Of a stretch of DNA of 64,000 nt, positions 23,983 to 31,367 are shown in pieces. Positions within the stretch are counted from its first letter, which is position 1, and the number at the start of each line of letters is the position of its first letter. The DNA is taken from the NCBI GenBank assembly GCA_016722945.1, contig JAEQMT010000010.1, forward strand, positions 327,765 through 391,764, written 5' to 3'. Source of the stretch: Desulfofustis sp. PB-SRB1 (GTDB lineage Bacteria > Desulfobacterota > Desulfobulbia > Desulfobulbales > Desulfocapsaceae). Below the pieces are notes generated by a model. The model saw nothing but the letters and a program-made list of their open reading frames with translations. It was not told where the DNA came from and did not search any database. The position numbers and the translations under genes are program-made.

Positions 23983-24519
23983 ATGGGCGAGCAGGATTTT
24001 ATCATCACCATGCTGGTTGCCAACAAGCCGGGGGTAACCTCGCGTATTACCGGTCTGTTTTCCGGACGGGGCTACAACCTGGAATCAATCTGCGGAGCGC
24101 CCACCCACCAGAAGGGCGTCTCGCGCATCACCATCAAAACACGCTCAACCCCATCGCAATATCTGGAAATTCAAAAACATCTCAACCGGTTGATCGATGT
24201 TATCAAGTTGCGCGATATGACCCAGGAAGACAAGGCGATCAAGCGGGAGATGGCCTTGATCAGCGTGGCGGTGACGTCTGCCACCCGTACCGAACTTATT
24301 CAGGTGGTGGAAATTTTCGAGGCAAAAATCGTCAACGCCGGCAGCGAATCATACATCGTCGAGGTAACGGGCAGCGAAGAGAAGATCGACGCCATCATCA
24401 AACTCCTCACCCCGCTCGGCATCAAGAAGGTGACCAGATCGGGGGTTCTGGCCTTGTACCGGGAGCTGGAAGATTCACACCGGGGATTGTCTTCACCCAA
24501 GGCGGTCAATCTCGTCTGA
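23983..24519 (+). CDS. ilvN: acetolactate synthase small (regulatory) subunit
   Basis: 178 residues from the ATG at 23983; an ATG at 23953 in frame would add ten residues. The N-terminal ACT domain reads FIITMLVANKPGVTSRITGLFSGRGYNLESI, with the Val/Leu feedback-binding turn NKPGV. The second half is the IlvH/IlvN C-terminal domain (REMALISVAVTSATRTELIQVVEIFEAKI, SYIVEVTGSEEKIDAIIKLL). It binds branched-chain amino acids and tunes acetolactate synthase. The catalytic ilvB and reductoisomerase ilvC, usually adjacent, are not in the window, so the gene is an orphan. The convergent ABC cluster ends 9 bases away. Confidence 0.92.
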   Translation: MGEQDFIITMLVANKPGVTSRITGLFSGRGYNLESICGAPTHQKGVSRITIKTRSTPSQYLEIQKHLNRLIDVIKLRDMTQEDKAIKREMALISVAVTSATRTELIQVVEIFEAKIVNAGSESYIVEVTGSEEKIDAIIKLLTPLGIKKVTRSGVLALYRELEDSHRGLSSPKAVNLV

Positions 24520-24527
24520 GGGCGGCG

Positions 24528-25316
24528 CTACATCATTCCACGCTTACGATAGGCGTTGTAGACGATTCGGTCGATCAGGATAAATAACGCAATCGGTACC
24601 ACCAGAAAGAGCAGGGTCAAGAGCGAGGCTACTGATTTATCCGATGAATTGAGCAGCGGAAAGATGTAGCCGGCATAGGACGGTACCGTTCCGCCGCCGA
24701 TGAGAAATACCAGAAAATACTCGGAAAACGACACCAGAAAGACAATGGTGCCGCCGGCCACGATGGCTGGCAGCAACAGCGGCAGTTCGATAGTGGTCAG
24801 GATCCGCCAGCTCGAGGCCCCCATATTGCGGGCGCACAACTCGATATCGCGACTGTAGGTCTGATAGCCGCTGCTCAAGGCCCGGAGCATGTAGGGATAG
24901 CTGTACATACTCAGGATGAGCACTACGCCAAGGCCGGTATCGGCGATACCCACCCGTAAAAAGAGATAGTGCGCGCCCATCGCAAAGGCCATGGGGGGGA
25001 TCAGCGCGGGGGCGAGAAACAGCCCTTCCAGAACCGTTTTGCCGTAAAAATCAAGACGGGCAAATTGTTTGGCGGGCAGCACCGTCATGATCAGGGTGAC
25101 CGCCACCGCCGCAAGAGAATAGAGGGTGGAGGAGAGCAGGCTGAGGGCAATGTCGAGCCGATGCTGCACCAAGTAAGAAAAACTTCTGGTATCGAACCGA
25201 GCCGGGACCAGCTCCGGAAAGAACCAGCTTGACGAGAGTGCATACAGCGCCAGCACCGCCACCGGCGCGAGAAACATCAGGGTAAACAGCCCCAGCAATC
25301 CCCACACCCGTATCAT
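24528..25316 (-). CDS. ABC transporter permease (YnjC-like, second permease)
   Basis: 262 residues with six membrane segments and the cytoplasmic EAA loop LCARNMGASSWRILTTIELPLLLPAIVAGG of binding-protein-dependent permeases. It overlaps the upstream permease gene by 4 bases (ATGA-type coupling), so the two are likely a heterodimer. It is the last gene of the five-gene minus-strand operon 29296 to 24528. Similarity to the YnjBCD, thiamine and spermidine importers is at the level of fold; the substrate is unknown. Confidence 0.85.
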   Translation of the reverse strand: MIRVWGLLGLFTLMFLAPVAVLALYALSSSWFFPELVPARFDTRSFSYLVQHRLDIALSLLSSTLYSLAAVAVTLIMTVLPAKQFARLDFYGKTVLEGLFLAPALIPPMAFAMGAHYLFLRVGIADTGLGVVLILSMYSYPYMLRALSSGYQTYSRDIELCARNMGASSWRILTTIELPLLLPAIVAGGTIVFLVSFSEYFLVFLIGGGTVPSYAGYIFPLLNSSDKSVASLLTLLFLVVPIALFILIDRIVYNAYRKRGMM

Positions 25317-26182
25317 AATTTCCGTGCCGCCGGCATCATTTTTCCGGCAATTTTAAGATAGGCTATAATAAAACCCAGACTCATGAGAAAGATAAGGGTC
25401 AGCATCGCCATGGCCACCGGCCTGAGGGCCAGGTCTTTATGAAAGAAATAGTCGTAGATGCGAATCGAGATCATCCCCGGGTATGAGTCGCCCAGCACGA
25501 AGGGAAGGTCGAACCCGCCAAAGGAAAAAATAAAGAGGATAATGAAGCTGGTGTTGATCGCCGGCATCAGAAACGGCAGGATCAGGGTGAAAAAGATGCG
25601 GGTCGGTGAGGCGCCCAGCATCTTCGCGCAATCCATAAGGCGGCTCTCGAAACGGCTCAGCATGGCGTATACCAAAACCATAACGAAGGGGGTTTCCTTG
25701 TAGACATAAGCGCCGATGATATCGATGCCCGATGCGCGGTAGAGCAGATCGGGGAACTGGGTAAACGAGTCAATCAGGCCGAGCTGGTAACTCAGTGCCG
25801 CCAGCACTCCGGTTTTGGCGAGCAGAATAACCGCCATGAAACCAACGGCGATGTGCGGCAGGATGAGCGGCACCTTATAGATCACCGTGCGGCCGTGATA
25901 GCGGTGGGGCAGACGCCAGATCAAATAGGCGAACAGGGTGCCGAAGATGATGGCAATGGTGGTGGCGGTGGCCGCCACGTAGAGCGAAAAGAGGGCGGAT
26001 TCCACGAACCAGCGGTCGGCCAGCAGTTCCCGATAGCCGAAGAATATATCATCGTAGTGATAGGAAAACATCAGGATGCCCAATGACTGCAGCACGGTGA
26101 TGATGATTCCGCCGAGAAAGATTGCCGCAAAGGGAATCAGCAGCGGCAGCAGACTCAGTAGTACCCTCGGATGTCGCATCAT
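25313..26182 (-). CDS. ABC transporter permease (YnjC-like, first permease)
   Basis: 289 residues, six to seven membrane segments, EAA loop MDCAKMLGASPTRIFFTLILPFLMPAINTSF. The first helix region (VLLSLLPLLIPFAAIFLGGIIITVLQSLG) and the following periplasmic loop are typical of permeases in the POPT/thiamine/sulfate ABC group. The start lies 11 bases after the substrate-binding gene. Part of the same inner-membrane complex as 24528..25316. Confidence 0.85.
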   Translation of the reverse strand: MMRHPRVLLSLLPLLIPFAAIFLGGIIITVLQSLGILMFSYHYDDIFFGYRELLADRWFVESALFSLYVAATATTIAIIFGTLFAYLIWRLPHRYHGRTVIYKVPLILPHIAVGFMAVILLAKTGVLAALSYQLGLIDSFTQFPDLLYRASGIDIIGAYVYKETPFVMVLVYAMLSRFESRLMDCAKMLGASPTRIFFTLILPFLMPAINTSFIILFIFSFGGFDLPFVLGDSYPGMISIRIYDYFFHKDLALRPVAMAMLTLIFLMSLGFIIAYLKIAGKMMPAARKL

Positions 26183-26193
26183 CTACCATCTAC

Positions 26194-27405
26194 CTAACGA
26201 CCGCGCAGGACAAAGCGTTCCCAGTCGCGCTCCAGCCACTCCAGATACCCCGAAGGTATCTCCGGCACGGCGGCGGCGGCCAGCTCCGCCAGCTCCAGGG
26301 TGGCCTCGCCCAGGTTAAGTGTGGCAAATGCGGTACGTTCCTTTTCATCCAGGCGGCTGAGGTCGAGTACGGTAAAATCGCCCCAGTTCTCCGGGTTGTT
26401 CTTGTGCAATTGTGCTTCCGGCGACAATAGAAAATTCGCCACCACCATGGCGCCCGCTTTGTTCGGTGCATTAAAGGGGATGGCGGTGAAATGGGTGTTG
26501 AAGATGGAACCCTTATCCATGACAAAGGTGCGTACCGTGTGGCGGTAGCGCCCCTGGATGATGCGCGACTGGGCGCTGGCCTGATGGTAGCTCATGTTGA
26601 GCAATACCTCGCCCCGTTCGAACAGGGTATCCAGGGCGCCGATGTCCTTGGGATAGGTGCGTCCCTGTTGCCAGAGATAGGGTTTGAGACTGTTGAGATA
26701 GGCCCATAATTTCGGCGCCTTTTCCTGGTAAAGCGTTTCATCGAGCCCGTTCATGTATTGCTCATGGCCGCCGGTGAGCGCGTAAAAGGCCTGGCGGATA
26801 AAGGCCGAGCCGGTGAAATCGGGCGGTTTGGGATAGGTGAAGCGACCGGGATTTGCCTGCACCCACTCCGCCAGTTCGGCAAATGAGCGGGGCGGGGTGG
26901 TGGCGGCGCTGTCATACTCAAAGACAAATTGGGCGCGACCATAGGGGATCTCATACTCCTCCACGGGATAGCCGAAATCAAAGGTCACGGTAGCGGGATC
27001 AACCAGGGTGAAATTGGGCAATTGCCCGGCCACCGGGCCATAGAGCAGGTCGTTTTCCCGCGCGTTTTTGAAATTCTCGCCGTTGATCCAGAGCAGATCC
27101 ATGCTGCCGGTGGCCTTACCCACCTGTTTTTCGGTAAGCAGCTTGTTGACGAAGACGGCGGCATCAGCCGGCACCCGCTGCAGGGTGATGTTATAGCGCT
27201 GCTTCACCCGCGGTGCGACAAACCCGTCAACCCAGTTGTTGATGGTGGGGGAGCCACCCCACATGAACCATTTCACGGTGGTTCCCTCGCTCTGTCTGAG
27301 TTTCTCGGCAAAGGAGTCTTCGGCCGAGCCGCGGGAAGATGGCAAAAAAACGGCAAGGAAACAGAACCCGATCAGGGCAAAGGTGAGGCGAAGATTGTTC
27401 ATCAA
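26194..27405 (-). CDS. ABC transporter substrate-binding protein (YnjB-like)
   Basis: 403 residues with a Sec signal peptide (LTFALIGFCFLAVFLPSSRGSA). The mature part reads VKWFMWGGSPTINNWVDGFVAPRVKQRYNITLQRVP, EKQVGKATGSMDLLWINGENFKNA and PYGRAQFVFEYDSAA, the pattern of the YnjB family of periplasmic proteins whose ligand is unproven. GGxxxINxW and LWINGENF are the strongest landmarks. It is translationally coupled to the ATP-binding gene (start at 27405, upstream stop at 27402). Confidence 0.85.
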   Translation of the reverse strand: MMNNLRLTFALIGFCFLAVFLPSSRGSAEDSFAEKLRQSEGTTVKWFMWGGSPTINNWVDGFVAPRVKQRYNITLQRVPADAAVFVNKLLTEKQVGKATGSMDLLWINGENFKNARENDLLYGPVAGQLPNFTLVDPATVTFDFGYPVEEYEIPYGRAQFVFEYDSAATTPPRSFAELAEWVQANPGRFTYPKPPDFTGSAFIRQAFYALTGGHEQYMNGLDETLYQEKAPKLWAYLNSLKPYLWQQGRTYPKDIGALDTLFERGEVLLNMSYHQASAQSRIIQGRYRHTVRTFVMDKGSIFNTHFTAIPFNAPNKAGAMVVANFLLSPEAQLHKNNPENWGDFTVLDLSRLDEKERTAFATLNLGEATLELAELAAAAVPEIPSGYLEWLERDWERFVLRGR

Positions 27406-28358
27406 TGATCTCCATTGGCAATGGTGTGGGTAATGGTGATATCCACTCGTTCTTCCCGGCTGAATCCGGGGTCGAGGCTGTATACCGTGAGGACAAGTTC
27501 CTTCACCCGTACCCGATAGATAACGTGATGGCCGGCAAACTGGACTTCGGTGATTTCCCCTACGCCGTTTTCATGGTGCGCCAGAGTGATGGCCTCGGCC
27601 CGCACGGTAACCGCACCATTGTGCTGATCGAGGCCAAGCAGCGGGAAGTAGGATGCCGGAATATGGTTGACGTGACCAAGAAAAGCGGCCACCCGGCCCG
27701 AGGCCGGATAGTTGTAAACGTTTTTCACGGTGTCAAACTGGTGGAGCCTGCCGTCGAGCATGATGCCGATTTTGTCGGACATGATGAAGGCCTCTTGCAG
27801 GTCGTGGGTGACGCTGATTGCGGTAATCCCATATTCCTTCTGAAAAGTTTTGATGAATTCGGCTGTTTCCGCTTTGAGGTTTCGATCCAGATTGGCAAAT
27901 GGTTCATCCAGCAGGAGCAGAGAGGGATTTACCACCATGGCCCGGGCCAGAGCGACGCGCTGCTGCTGACCGGCGGAGAGCTGCCGGGGATAGTGTCTGC
28001 TCTTGTCGGTGAGCTGGAAATAGGCAAGCATCGCTGATACCTTTTCGGTGAGCGCGGTGCCCTTCACGCCCCGGCATTTGAGTCCGTAGGCGACATTGTT
28101 GAACACCGTCATGGCGGGAAAGAGCAGATAATCCTGAAAAACCAGAATGGCCGGATTGGCACAAAGATCGGCGGTGGATTTCACCGATCCGCTGTCGGGG
28201 AGTTCCAGACCGGCGATTATTTTCAACAAGGTGGTCTTGCCGGCCCCGGACGGGCCGATGAGCGACACCAACTCACCCTGACGTACCGGGAAACTGATAT
28301 CGTCCAGCACCTTCTGGCCCCGGTATTGTTTACTGACCGAGGCTACCCTAAGAAACAT
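27402..28358 (-). CDS. ABC transporter ATP-binding protein (YnjD-like)
   Basis: 318 residues. Walker A GPSGAGKTTL near residue 36, signature LSAGQQQRVALARAM (an A for G variant of LSGGQ), Walker B LLLLDEPFANLD, and the switch histidine in ISVTHDLQEA. A C-terminal region of about 90 residues contains a TOBE-like beta domain (VTVRAEAITLAHHENGVGEITEVQFAGHHVIYRVRV) found in POPT-type importers, where it may bind regulators or ligand. It overlaps the kinase-like gene by 16 bases and powers the two permeases downstream. Confidence 0.9.
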   Translation of the reverse strand: MFLRVASVSKQYRGQKVLDDISFPVRQGELVSLIGPSGAGKTTLLKIIAGLELPDSGSVKSTADLCANPAILVFQDYLLFPAMTVFNNVAYGLKCRGVKGTALTEKVSAMLAYFQLTDKSRHYPRQLSAGQQQRVALARAMVVNPSLLLLDEPFANLDRNLKAETAEFIKTFQKEYGITAISVTHDLQEAFIMSDKIGIMLDGRLHQFDTVKNVYNYPASGRVAAFLGHVNHIPASYFPLLGLDQHNGAVTVRAEAITLAHHENGVGEITEVQFAGHHVIYRVRVKELVLTVYSLDPGFSREERVDITITHTIANGDH

Positions 28359-29296
28359 TGCATCTCGTCCAGGTAGGTCGTTATGGTGCGCATGGTATCG
28401 TCGTGGGTAAGCGGTTTGTCGGCGGCGCGGTACTCATGATAGGCCATAAAACACCAGCTCAAGGCTCGCAGCAGGACAACGCGCTCCATCCGCCTGGTTT
28501 TTTCGTACACCTCGTCAAGACTGAGGGTAAATGCACCGGCTGCCAGGTAGTGGCGCAGGAAATCACGCACCTCGGTATCGCTTAATCGATAGTCGCGTTT
28601 CCACAAGGTGGTGGTGGGCGCCACGAAGTGGGCCAGATCCTGATAGCGACACGAGACCACCGCCTTCTCCCAGTCCACCAGGCGGGGACGGTGGGCATTG
28701 ATGAGAAAATTGCCGGAATTGACCTCGGTGTTGACGATACACATCCCTTCATCAAGACCAAGTGCGGCGGGGTCGCTGAACTGCTCGATGATCTCGTCGT
28801 GGTAGCGCAGCAGCCGACCATGGGCTTTATGATAATAGCACACCGGATGGCGGCTGAGTAACCCATAAGATTCTGCGGCAAGATCACGAGCCGGGTTATC
28901 CTGTACCAGCAGTGTTTCATCCGGGATAAGGGCATGAATTCGGGCAAAGATGTCAGCCGCGGCGGGTAGATCGTGACGGTAATCAAGCGGCTGCCCCTCA
29001 ATATACTCCATCAGCATCACGCCGTTGCCCAGAGCAGCGTCAGGGTCGCACCGGTAGGGCAGCGGCGTCACCGCTGAGGCGGCCACCGCGCCAAGCACGG
29101 CGAACTCGTATTCGATCTGATTGGTAATGCCGAGCTGGGTGCCGTGGTTGATGCGCAGCACAAAGCGGTCATCATCAACGGTGATCAGGTGATTTTCGTT
29201 ATACTCCCCCGCCGCCAGAAAGCGGCAGTGTGGCTTGCCTTCAAACCAGCCGGTCTGCTCCAGGTAGGCAAGGATATGCGATGGGGAATAGACCAT
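28343..29296 (-). CDS. aminoglycoside phosphotransferase-fold protein with altered catalytic motif
   Basis: 317 residues from the ATG at 29296; an upstream TTG/ATG pair (29362/29359) would add 21-22 non-conserved residues. The fold is of the APH/choline-kinase type: nucleotide lysine region RFVLRINHG, hinge VMLMEYIEGQPL, catalytic loop IVNTEVNSGNFLIN and metal-binding RLVDWEKA. In active APH kinases the catalytic loop reads HxDxxxxN. Here the histidine is N and the aspartate is E, so activity may be lost or altered. Being first in a YnjBCD-like ABC operon, it may phosphorylate (trap) or bind the imported compound. Thiamine or choline-like substrates are possible, none proven. Confidence 0.75.
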   Translation of the reverse strand: MVYSPSHILAYLEQTGWFEGKPHCRFLAAGEYNENHLITVDDDRFVLRINHGTQLGITNQIEYEFAVLGAVAASAVTPLPYRCDPDAALGNGVMLMEYIEGQPLDYRHDLPAAADIFARIHALIPDETLLVQDNPARDLAAESYGLLSRHPVCYYHKAHGRLLRYHDEIIEQFSDPAALGLDEGMCIVNTEVNSGNFLINAHRPRLVDWEKAVVSCRYQDLAHFVAPTTTLWKRDYRLSDTEVRDFLRHYLAAGAFTLSLDEVYEKTRRMERVVLLRALSWCFMAYHEYRAADKPLTHDDTMRTITTYLDEMQCFLG

Positions 29297-29505
29297 GGTT
29301 GTGGTGGCGGAGGTAATGGAAAGGGTCGACGGCCTGGTTCGGCCCAACGCCGCCGGCATCAACGAACCATTACCTACCTGTTTTGTTCACGCCTTTCAAG
29401 GTTTCCCCATGCAGATAGCCGCGTCTTCCCGCCGATGCACAGGTGGCTCTGCGTTTTATGGCCCATACAGTAAATAGGGATGTCAATGGTGGCATTAACG
29501 AAACC

Positions 29506-30570
29506 TCACTTTGCCATGCAGCCTCGCAGGGTACCGGGAACGTCCATGGACGAGTGATCACCCAGACAGGCAAAATGCTCCTGAAGAAATTTCTCGGCCG
29601 CGTTATAGCCAAGATCATGGAGATGTGTGAGAAAATCCCATTCGGTGTTGAGTTTGCTCGACGCGTTGAGCGGCGCAAACCCCTTTTCATCGGAGATCAT
29701 ATGGATGAACATCTTTTTATAGCGGACGGGATCCAGGCTTCCCTCGTCTAATAGCCGGGCAACAAATTCAATGGCCCGCAGTTCATGCAGGAGGCTGCTG
29801 TTAAAGGTGATTTCATTGACCCGGTTTAATATTTCACGGGCCGTTTTCGGGGTGCTTTGACACGACAGCGGGTTGATCTGCACGATCACGATATCTCGTG
29901 CCTCACTGTGGTAGGCAAATGGATAGAGAATCGGATTGCCGGCATACCCGCCATCCCAGTAATCGTCCCCCTCCACCTCAAGCGCTTTGAACAAAAAGGG
30001 CAGACACGCCGACGCCATGATATGGTCAGCAGTCAACTGTTTGCGATCAAACCGTTTGACCATGCCGTTGCGCACACTGGTAGCGCTGATAAACAGTTTA
30101 AGCTTATCACATGAGCGGACCCGCTCAAAATCCACCTGCTTTTCCAGTACCTCCCGCAGGGGGTTGATATCCAGTGGATTTAGCTCATATGGCGACATCA
30201 GTCTGGAAAACAGATCAAGTGCGATGAAACCGGGGAGATGATCCAGATTGTACGAGTGTGACATCTTTTTCAGCGGCAGCAGTTGATAAGGACTCAACCG
30301 TGCGGCTTCATGCACGGCCCGCCAGAATGCGGCCAGCGCCTTTTGTGCCCCCTGCCTGCCACCGGCCATCATCCCATCGGCCAGCACCACCGCATTCATG
30401 GCGCCGGCACTGGTGCCGCTGATGGCGGCGATATCAAGCTGCTCCGACTCCAGAAGCCGATCCAGCACGCCCCAGGTAAATGCCCCATGGGCACCGCCGC
30501 CCTGCAGGGCGAGATTAATCGATTTTTTTTCGGGAGCCAATGTTTCAGGCAGTGTTCCGTTGGCAGCCAT
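29506..30570 (-). CDS. patatin-like phospholipase
   Basis: 354 residues. Oxyanion motif LQGGGAHGAF (22-31), nucleophile elbow GTSAG with Ser54, and the catalytic Asp in DGGYAGN near residue 214 form the Ser-Asp dyad of patatin lipid acyl hydrolases. The C-terminal part (VNEITFNSSLLHELRAIEFVARLL) matches the bacterial DUF3336-like tail of cytoplasmic patatins. No signal peptide. Monocistronic on the minus strand. Relatives act in membrane lipid or polyhydroxyalkanoate metabolism; the actual substrate is unknown. Confidence 0.9.
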   Translation of the reverse strand: MAANGTLPETLAPEKKSINLALQGGGAHGAFTWGVLDRLLESEQLDIAAISGTSAGAMNAVVLADGMMAGGRQGAQKALAAFWRAVHEAARLSPYQLLPLKKMSHSYNLDHLPGFIALDLFSRLMSPYELNPLDINPLREVLEKQVDFERVRSCDKLKLFISATSVRNGMVKRFDRKQLTADHIMASACLPFLFKALEVEGDDYWDGGYAGNPILYPFAYHSEARDIVIVQINPLSCQSTPKTAREILNRVNEITFNSSLLHELRAIEFVARLLDEGSLDPVRYKKMFIHMISDEKGFAPLNASSKLNTEWDFLTHLHDLGYNAAEKFLQEHFACLGDHSSMDVPGTLRGCMAK

Positions 30571-30639
30571 CTGTTTATTTCTCCTTGCGAGCCAGGGGTA
30601 AAAATGTTCCGGTGGCGCGGTCCTGGTCTTTTATCATTA

Positions 30640-31122
30640 TCAGGGGTTCCCGGCAGCCAGGCTTTCCCATTGTTCGTCGGCTTGATCGAGCAGCGTTGCC
30701 TCCCCCTCTTTTTCCGCCAATGTATTCCACTCTTTTAAGGTGTCGACAAAAAAGGTGTGGTAGTAAAGCAGGGTCTTACCGTCGACGATCTTAAACGTCT
30801 CGGGGTCGACTTTTACCTTTTCGCCGTCAAGCATTGCCCAGGCGCACCAGCCACCGTAGGCGGGCTCGTAAGTGGCGGGGTCGGCCGTAAAAGTCGCCAG
30901 GTTGCCGGCGTTGGTAAAGAGGTAACGAGCGCCGTTATACTCAAAGACGAAATCTTCCGAACCTTTCCTGGGTTCACCCTGATGATAGCTCACGGGGTCA
31001 TAGCCGTCCATGGCAATGCCCTTGTTATCGATGTTTACCATTGGTTCAGAAGCGATGATATGGCCCGCCTGAAGCATCAGAATCAGGACTAGGACTGACA
31101 GAAGTGGTATGCAGGTTTTCAT
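30640..31122 (-). CDS. secreted YHS-domain protein
   Basis: 160 residues with a Sec signal (CIPLLSVLVLILMLQAGHIIA). The YHS-type motif GIAMDGYDPVSYHQGEPRKGSEDFVFEYNGARYLFTNAGNLATFTADPATYEPAYGGWCAWAML fills residues 35-100. Proteins of this type are small periplasmic domains implicated in metal binding, with the cysteine and tyrosines as possible ligands. It is preceded by a GGAGACATACC ribosome binding site and lies alone between the patatin gene and the dispersed repeat at 31193. No partner evident. Confidence 0.85.
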   Translation of the reverse strand: MKTCIPLLSVLVLILMLQAGHIIASEPMVNIDNKGIAMDGYDPVSYHQGEPRKGSEDFVFEYNGARYLFTNAGNLATFTADPATYEPAYGGWCAWAMLDGEKVKVDPETFKIVDGKTLLYYHTFFVDTLKEWNTLAEKEGEATLLDQADEQWESLAAGNP

Positions 31123-31192
31123 GGTATGTCTCCTTATGTTTTCGACATTGTTCTTTGATTAATTCTTAGAAACCCTGATATTGCTTGCTTTC

Positions 31193-31316
31193 GTCATTCC
31201 CGCCCTCGATTACACCCTTCAAGGGCAGGATTCAGCGGGAATCCAGTAATTTCAATTAATTACGGATTTCGGGTCAACTCCACCATGGCGGTAATTGGGG
31301 TTTTTACGATTCCATC
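31193..31316. repeat. dispersed intergenic repeat, dRS3-like, copy 4
   Basis: Long form: GTCATTCCCGCCCTCGATTA, then CAAGGGCAGG, GGGAATCCAGTAATTTC, ATTTCGGGTCAACTCCACCA and GTAATTGGGGTTTTTACG. It shares the internal insertion with copy 1 and the second half with copy 3. Confidence 0.75.
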
Positions 31317-31367
31317 TTCTTTTGTTCATGTATGATATTTTGCTGGGGGATAACGCCTAGGCTATGG

